DNA of 15,440 nucleotides from an uncultured Lachnospiraceae bacterium (GTDB lineage Bacteria > Bacillota > Clostridia > Lachnospirales > Lachnospiraceae), in the NCBI GenBank assembly GCA_902803635.1, contig CADCQU010000023.1, positions 1 to 15,440 of the forward strand, written 5' to 3'. The notes beneath the pieces were generated by a model that worked only from the letters and a program-made list of their open reading frames with translations, searched no databases and had not been told where the DNA came from. Made by a program: the position numbers and the translations under genes. Shown here piece after piece: positions 12,585-15,440 of the stretch (position 1 is its first letter; every line of letters begins with the position of its first letter).

Positions 12585-14546
12585 ATGTCCATCCAAAACA
12601 TTCTCGTCATCTTGATCAGCTATCTCATTGGTTCGCTTCTTCCGGCCGAGCTCATCGCCTGGATCGTCAAGAGGAAGCCCTGTTCGGAAATCGGCAGCGG
12701 CAATCCCGGCTTTGCCAATATCGCCCGAAATGTCGGCCTTTTTGCCGGTATCCTCGTGCTGATTGGCGACGTCGGCAAGACGTATCTCGGCATCCGTCTC
12801 GCGTATGATTTCACGCGGGCCGACATCGTCCTTGCGACCTCGCTCCTCTCCCTCTGCGCCCTGGTCACAGGCCACAACTTCCCGCTTTGGAACCTCTTCC
12901 ACGGCGGAAAGGGCGTCGCGGTCACCTGCGCGGGCATTATTTTCATCACGCCGACCCTCGGCGTGCCGGCGTGCCTCATCGGCCTCGTGCTGGTCTTTCT
13001 CACCGGGTATCTTCCCGTGGGTGCCATCGCGATTCCGTTCTCCTACCTGGGAATGTGCTTTTTCCTCCTCCCGGAGGCGATCCCCTATGCCATCTTCCTC
13101 GCCGCCATGATGCTCCTAAGGCATTTGCCGGGGCTTGTCAGTATTTTCACTGGCACATGCCCTCGGGTGCACCCCTTCGGCTACCTGAAGAAGGTTCCGC
13201 AGGAGCCAGAAGAAGAGGCAAATGTCGCCGCCGCGGCTACGGAGGCTTCCATCGGGGGGGCTTCCGAGGAGACGGAAATGGCTCCGGGCACGGAAGCTGC
13301 CATGGAGGCGTCTTCCGAAGAGTCTTCGAAGGAAGGCTCGCCAATCGTGGACGCTACCGGCCAGGTCTTCGAGGAGGTACCTACTACAGAAGAGACACCC
13401 GTCGGAGATGCATCCAAGCTTGACTTCGAGGAAGTGCCTTATGCGGAAGATGTCCCCGCCGGGGACGCTTCCAGGCTTGACTTCGAGGAAGTGCCTTATG
13501 CGGAAGATGCCCCTGCCGGGGACGCTTCCAGGCTTGACTTCGAGGAAGTGCCTTATGCGGAAGATGCCCCTGCCGGGGACGCTTCTAGGCTTGACTTCGA
13601 GGAAGTGCCTTATGCGGAAGATGCCCCTGCCGGGGACGCTTCCATTATTGCTTCCTTTGAGGAAGCACCTAACGTGGAAAATGCACCCGTCAGAGATGCT
13701 TCCGGCGATGCTTCGACTGACAAACCTTCCACAGAAAACGCACCTTCCAAAGCTTCTTCCGGAAACGCCTTTGCCGAAATGCCTGTCGGGGAAGCCACAC
13801 CGAATGCCGGGGCGCTTGGTGCCGCATTTGTCGGAATGACTGCCACAGGGGCCGCAATGGCCGCTGCTTCTTCCAAGTCTCCTTCCAAGGAAGCCGTTCC
13901 GGGCAAGAAAGAGAAGAAGAAAAAGAAGCACGGCGGTCGTTTCAAGTTCGGAAAACGTGGAAAAGAGGCAGCCCTCCCCTCCGAAGATGCCACGCCGACC
14001 TCCAGCATCCTGCAGGAGGAGTTATCCGCATTAGAGCAAGCCTCCGAGAACGGAACGGAAGAAAGCCACAACGGGCAAGAAGCTTCCGCCACCTCCTTTA
14101 CGAATGGCCTTGATCGGGTTCCCTATCCCGTTTCTTTCAAAGGAACTGACGGACAAGAATCCTCCGCCGTCTCCTATATGAATACCTTCGGGCAGGTTCC
14201 GTCTCCGGCCTCGTACGAGGACTCCTCTTCCTTGTATGACCTGCCTGTCGATGAAACAAGGACAAGCGCTTCCTATCTGAATAACCCCGCAGCGGATACC
14301 GCCCCAAGGGCTACGGCCAACACCTGGAAGACGACGCATTTGCCCAGTCCCGAGGAGCTCCGCCGCCACCGCATGCGCGCAAAGCAGGAAATCCCGGGAG
14401 CAAAGGCCACCAGCTCCCTCTACAGCGGCTCCCGCCACACCCACGGCGCCAGGCCTGCCGAAGGCGGCGATGGAGTCATCTACTATGATACAAAAGAAAA
14501 AACCGCCCCTGCGGAACCTGCAAGTGAAGGGACGGAGGAAGAGTAA
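12585..14546 (+). CDS. PlsY-like glycerol-3-phosphate acyltransferase with a long C-terminal tail
   Basis: PlsY moves an acyl group from acyl phosphate to glycerol 3-phosphate, the first step of phospholipid synthesis. Residues 1 to about 200 form the membrane domain, with about five hydrophobic segments. Motif 1 is GSGNPGFANIARNVG (37-51) and motif 2 is GHNFPLWNLFHGGKGVA (96-112). The usual His/Asn motif 3 is only partly kept (RHLPGLVSIFTG, 179-190). Normal PlsY ends near here, but this protein continues to 653 residues. The tail is acidic and rich in Ala, Ser, Glu and Pro. It has four 19-residue repeats (279-354), a Lys-rich island (about 440-465), and ends in GTEEE. PlsY has its C terminus in the cytoplasm, so the tail should be cytoplasmic. 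The ATG at 12585 fits the family start; the ribosome-binding site (GGGGAG, about 12 bases away) is weak. Given the divergent motifs, the acyltransferase activity is probable but not certain. Confidence 0.82.
   Translation: MSIQNILVILISYLIGSLLPAELIAWIVKRKPCSEIGSGNPGFANIARNVGLFAGILVLIGDVGKTYLGIRLAYDFTRADIVLATSLLSLCALVTGHNFPLWNLFHGGKGVAVTCAGIIFITPTLGVPACLIGLVLVFLTGYLPVGAIAIPFSYLGMCFFLLPEAIPYAIFLAAMMLLRHLPGLVSIFTGTCPRVHPFGYLKKVPQEPEEEANVAAAATEASIGGASEETEMAPGTEAAMEASSEESSKEGSPIVDATGQVFEEVPTTEETPVGDASKLDFEEVPYAEDVPAGDASRLDFEEVPYAEDAPAGDASRLDFEEVPYAEDAPAGDASRLDFEEVPYAEDAPAGDASIIASFEEAPNVENAPVRDASGDASTDKPSTENAPSKASSGNAFAEMPVGEATPNAGALGAAFVGMTATGAAMAAASSKSPSKEAVPGKKEKKKKKHGGRFKFGKRGKEAALPSEDATPTSSILQEELSALEQASENGTEESHNGQEASATSFTNGLDRVPYPVSFKGTDGQESSAVSYMNTFGQVPSPASYEDSSSLYDLPVDETRTSASYLNNPAADTAPRATANTWKTTHLPSPEELRRHRMRAKQEIPGAKATSSLYSGSRHTHGARPAEGGDGVIYYDTKEKTAPAEPASEGTEEE
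13419..13646 (+). repeat. 57-bp tandem repeat, four units, in the plsY-like tail
   Basis: Units at 13419-13475, 13476-13532, 13533-13589 and 13590-13646 encode LDFEEVPYAEDVPAGDASR and three copies with Ala in place of Val. Units 2-4 are almost identical in DNA; unit 1 differs by a few bases and the last diverges in its final bases. A degenerate unit (FEEVPTTEETPVGDASK) precedes the array and another (SFEEAPNVENAPVRDAS) follows. Near-identity suggests recent expansion and possible length variation between strains. Confidence 0.93.
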
Positions 14547-14553
14547 ATAAATA

Positions 14554-14587
14554 GGGTAGAGGAGGGGCGAACGCCGAACCTCTACCC
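14554..14587. terminator. Hairpin just after the plsY-like gene
   Basis: GGGTAGAGG (14554-14562) pairs with CCTCTACCC (14579-14587); a small GGCG-AAC-GCC hairpin sits in the loop. It begins 8 bases after the stop codon. There is no T run, so it may stabilise the 3' end or act as an atypical terminator. Confidence 0.5.
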
Positions 14588-14594
14588 CCTGAAC

Positions 14595-14634
14595 GAGCCG
14601 CGTGCTGCCGGAGGCAGCACGCGGCTCTGTGAAT
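14595..14634. repeat. Hairpin repeat family B, complete copy
   Basis: GAGCCGCGTGCTGCC (14595-14609), loop GGA, then the exact complement (14613-14627) and TGTGAAT. It shares sequence with the interrupted copy at 2624-2673. It lies downstream of the plsY-like gene without a T run. Confidence 0.85.
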
Positions 14635-14653
14635 CCAAGGAAAAATTTCTCTT

Positions 14654-14755
14654 GCCTCCCCCTCCAGGGGGAGGCGGCACGGCGACCCCTCTCAGTCAGC
14701 GCCTCTGGTGCTGACAGCTCCCCCTGAAGGGGGAGCCAAGTGTGACGGAGAGGGG
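14654..14755. repeat. Composite hairpin repeat family C between plsY-like gene and proA
   Basis: Three nested pieces are visible: GCCTCCCCCT / AGGGGGAGGC (14654-14675), an outer CCCCTCTC (14687-14694) matched by GAGAGGGG (14748-14755), and within it GCTCCCCCT / AGGGGGAGC (14717-14736). The first piece matches, inverted, the repeat between pta and ackA at 4481-4533. The stretch between the two convergent genes (14547-14774) is made almost entirely of hairpins and holds no ORF. Confidence 0.8.
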
Positions 14756-14774
14756 TCTCGCCCCCGCTACATTG

Positions 14775-15440
14775 TCACTGAAGGTCCTTAAAATGGAAGC
14801 TCTTCTTTCCTGTGGCGTAGTCTCCTACAATCTGTCCCTCGCCTTCGATCGTGTACTTGTAGGTCACAAGCCCTTCGAGACCGACGGGGCCGCGGGCGTG
14901 TACCTTCCCGGTGGAGATGCCCACCTCCGCTCCGAAGCCGTAGCGGAAGCCATCGGCAAATCGCGTGGAAACGTTGCGATAGACCCCTGCAGAGTCAACA
15001 AGTGTCCGGAAGACCTCCCAGGCGAAGTCCTTCTTCGTAATGATCGCGTCCGTATGGTGCGAGCCGTAGCGGTTGATGTGCTCGGCCGCTTCCACCGGCC
15101 CGTCCACAAGGGCCACGGAAAGAATGAGATCCAGATACTCCTTCGCGAAGGCATCGTCCGCCATCACCTCGGTCACGGGTACGATGTCCGCAGCCTCCTT
15201 CGAACCACGAAGCTCCACGCCTGCATTTGCCAGTGCATTTGCCAACTTCGGCAAAAACTCTTTGGCAATGCAGCGGTCCACCAGCACGGTCTCGACCGCG
15301 TTGCAGGCGGCGGTGTACTGGGTCTTCGCGTCCACGATCACGCGGAGTGCCAACTCCTGGTCGGCATCCCTGTCCACATAGATATGGCAAATGCCGTCTG
15401 CATGGCCCATGACGGGAATTTTGGTGTGGTCCATGATGTA
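14775..15440 (-). CDS. proA: Gamma-glutamyl phosphate reductase, C-terminal half (cut by window edge)
   Basis: ProA reduces gamma-glutamyl phosphate with NADPH to glutamate semialdehyde in proline synthesis. The frame is open to the right edge and gives 221 residues of about 415. Recognisable segments are MDHTKIPVMGHADGICHIYVDRDAD, the catalytic-cysteine region TQYTAACNAVETVLV, GSHHTDAIITKKDFAWEVF and the closing STRFADGFRYGFGAEVGIST with HARGPVGLEGLVTYKY. The protein ends at FKDLQ with a TGA at 14775. An in-frame ATG at 15434 is internal, as family members extend well upstream. It converges on the plsY-like gene. Two direct copies of TGCATTTGCCA (15222-15232 and 15234-15244) encode an ANA-LANA stretch. 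Confidence 0.96.
   Translation of the reverse strand, partial: YIMDHTKIPVMGHADGICHIYVDRDADQELALRVIVDAKTQYTAACNAVETVLVDRCIAKEFLPKLANALANAGVELRGSKEAADIVPVTEVMADDAFAKEYLDLILSVALVDGPVEAAEHINRYGSHHTDAIITKKDFAWEVFRTLVDSAGVYRNVSTRFADGFRYGFGAEVGISTGKVHARGPVGLEGLVTYKYTIEGEGQIVGDYATGKKSFHFKDLQ

Larger units (their letters stand above)
14..15393. repeat. Dispersed CATTTG / CAAATG word, 46 copies
   Basis: Counted by eye. CATTTG starts at 14, 696, 989, 1661, 2812, 2967, 3757, 5595, 6627, 6676, 7558, 8544, 8650, 8905, 8998, 9320, 10898, 11382, 11432, 12509, 13122, 13825, 14337, 15224 and 15236. CAAATG starts at 2120, 2159, 2902, 3061, 3176, 5577, 5617, 5650, 6428, 8417, 9076, 9144, 9465, 9939, 10517, 11657, 11728, 12070, 12516, 13219 and 15388. 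Read as CATTTG, the next base is C in 28 and T in 9. Twenty-one copies are CATTTGCC and eight are CATTTGTC. Some have palindromic flanks (GGCAAATGCC, GACATTTGTC). The word of equal composition, CATTTC / GAAATG, appears about 13 times. Confidence 0.85.

Noticed and set aside
13116..13931. 271-codon minus-strand ORF with repeated GRGIFRIRHFLEVK-type units
   Set aside because: The repeats are the complement of the 57-bp tandem array in the plsY-like gene; the plus-strand frame continues from a recognised PlsY domain.
14..15393. CATTTG word as a Chi- or KOPS-like polarised motif
   Set aside because: The two orientations are nearly equal in number (25 and 21) with no drift across the window, so a strand-polar role is not supported.

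Overview
The window looks like chromosomal core DNA of a GC-rich member of the Clostridia, probably Lachnospiraceae or a near relative. This rests on gene content and order: smc, rnc, rpmF, ackA and pta run leftward, with tmcAL diverging from pta. The taxon is an inference. The + strand carries no reading frame there that could displace these genes.

Layout. Positions 1-5536 (minus strand) hold the 5' part of smc (cut by the window edge), rnc, rpmF, a 63-residue two-helix membrane protein, ackA and pta. A 182-bp divergent control region (5537-5718) separates pta from tmcAL (plus strand, to 6954). A palindromic repeat fills the convergent gap to 7135. A minus-strand block follows: a DUF218/YdcF-type membrane protein, an LTA-synthase-like sulfatase-fold membrane protein, and an M24B Xaa-Pro aminopeptidase. 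A 264-bp divergent region (12321-12584) leads to a plus-strand PlsY-like acyltransferase with a very long, repeat-containing tail. After about 230 bp packed with hairpin repeats comes the C-terminal half of proA (minus strand, cut by the right edge).

Functions. Pta and AckA convert acetyl-CoA to acetate plus ATP, and TmcAL uses acetate and ATP to acetylate the wobble cytidine of elongator tRNA-Met, so the divergent pair shares a metabolite. PlsY, the LTA-synthase-like protein and the DUF218 protein all point to membrane lipid and cell-envelope polymers. RNase III, L32 and SMC are housekeeping genes. The usual plsX and acpP between rpmF and rnc, and the DUF177 gene before rpmF, are missing here.

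The most striking feature is a short dispersed word, CATTTG (CAAATG on the other strand). I counted 46 copies by eye, 25 in one orientation and 21 in the other, lying in all reading frames and between genes; 21 extend to CATTTGCC. It resembles an uptake-signal-like or other genome-wide iterated motif. Further points of interest are a palindromic repeat read through in frame inside the aminopeptidase gene, a four-unit 57-bp tandem repeat in the plsY tail, a degenerate 42-bp duplication in the LTA-synthase-like gene, and three families of hairpin repeats between genes.
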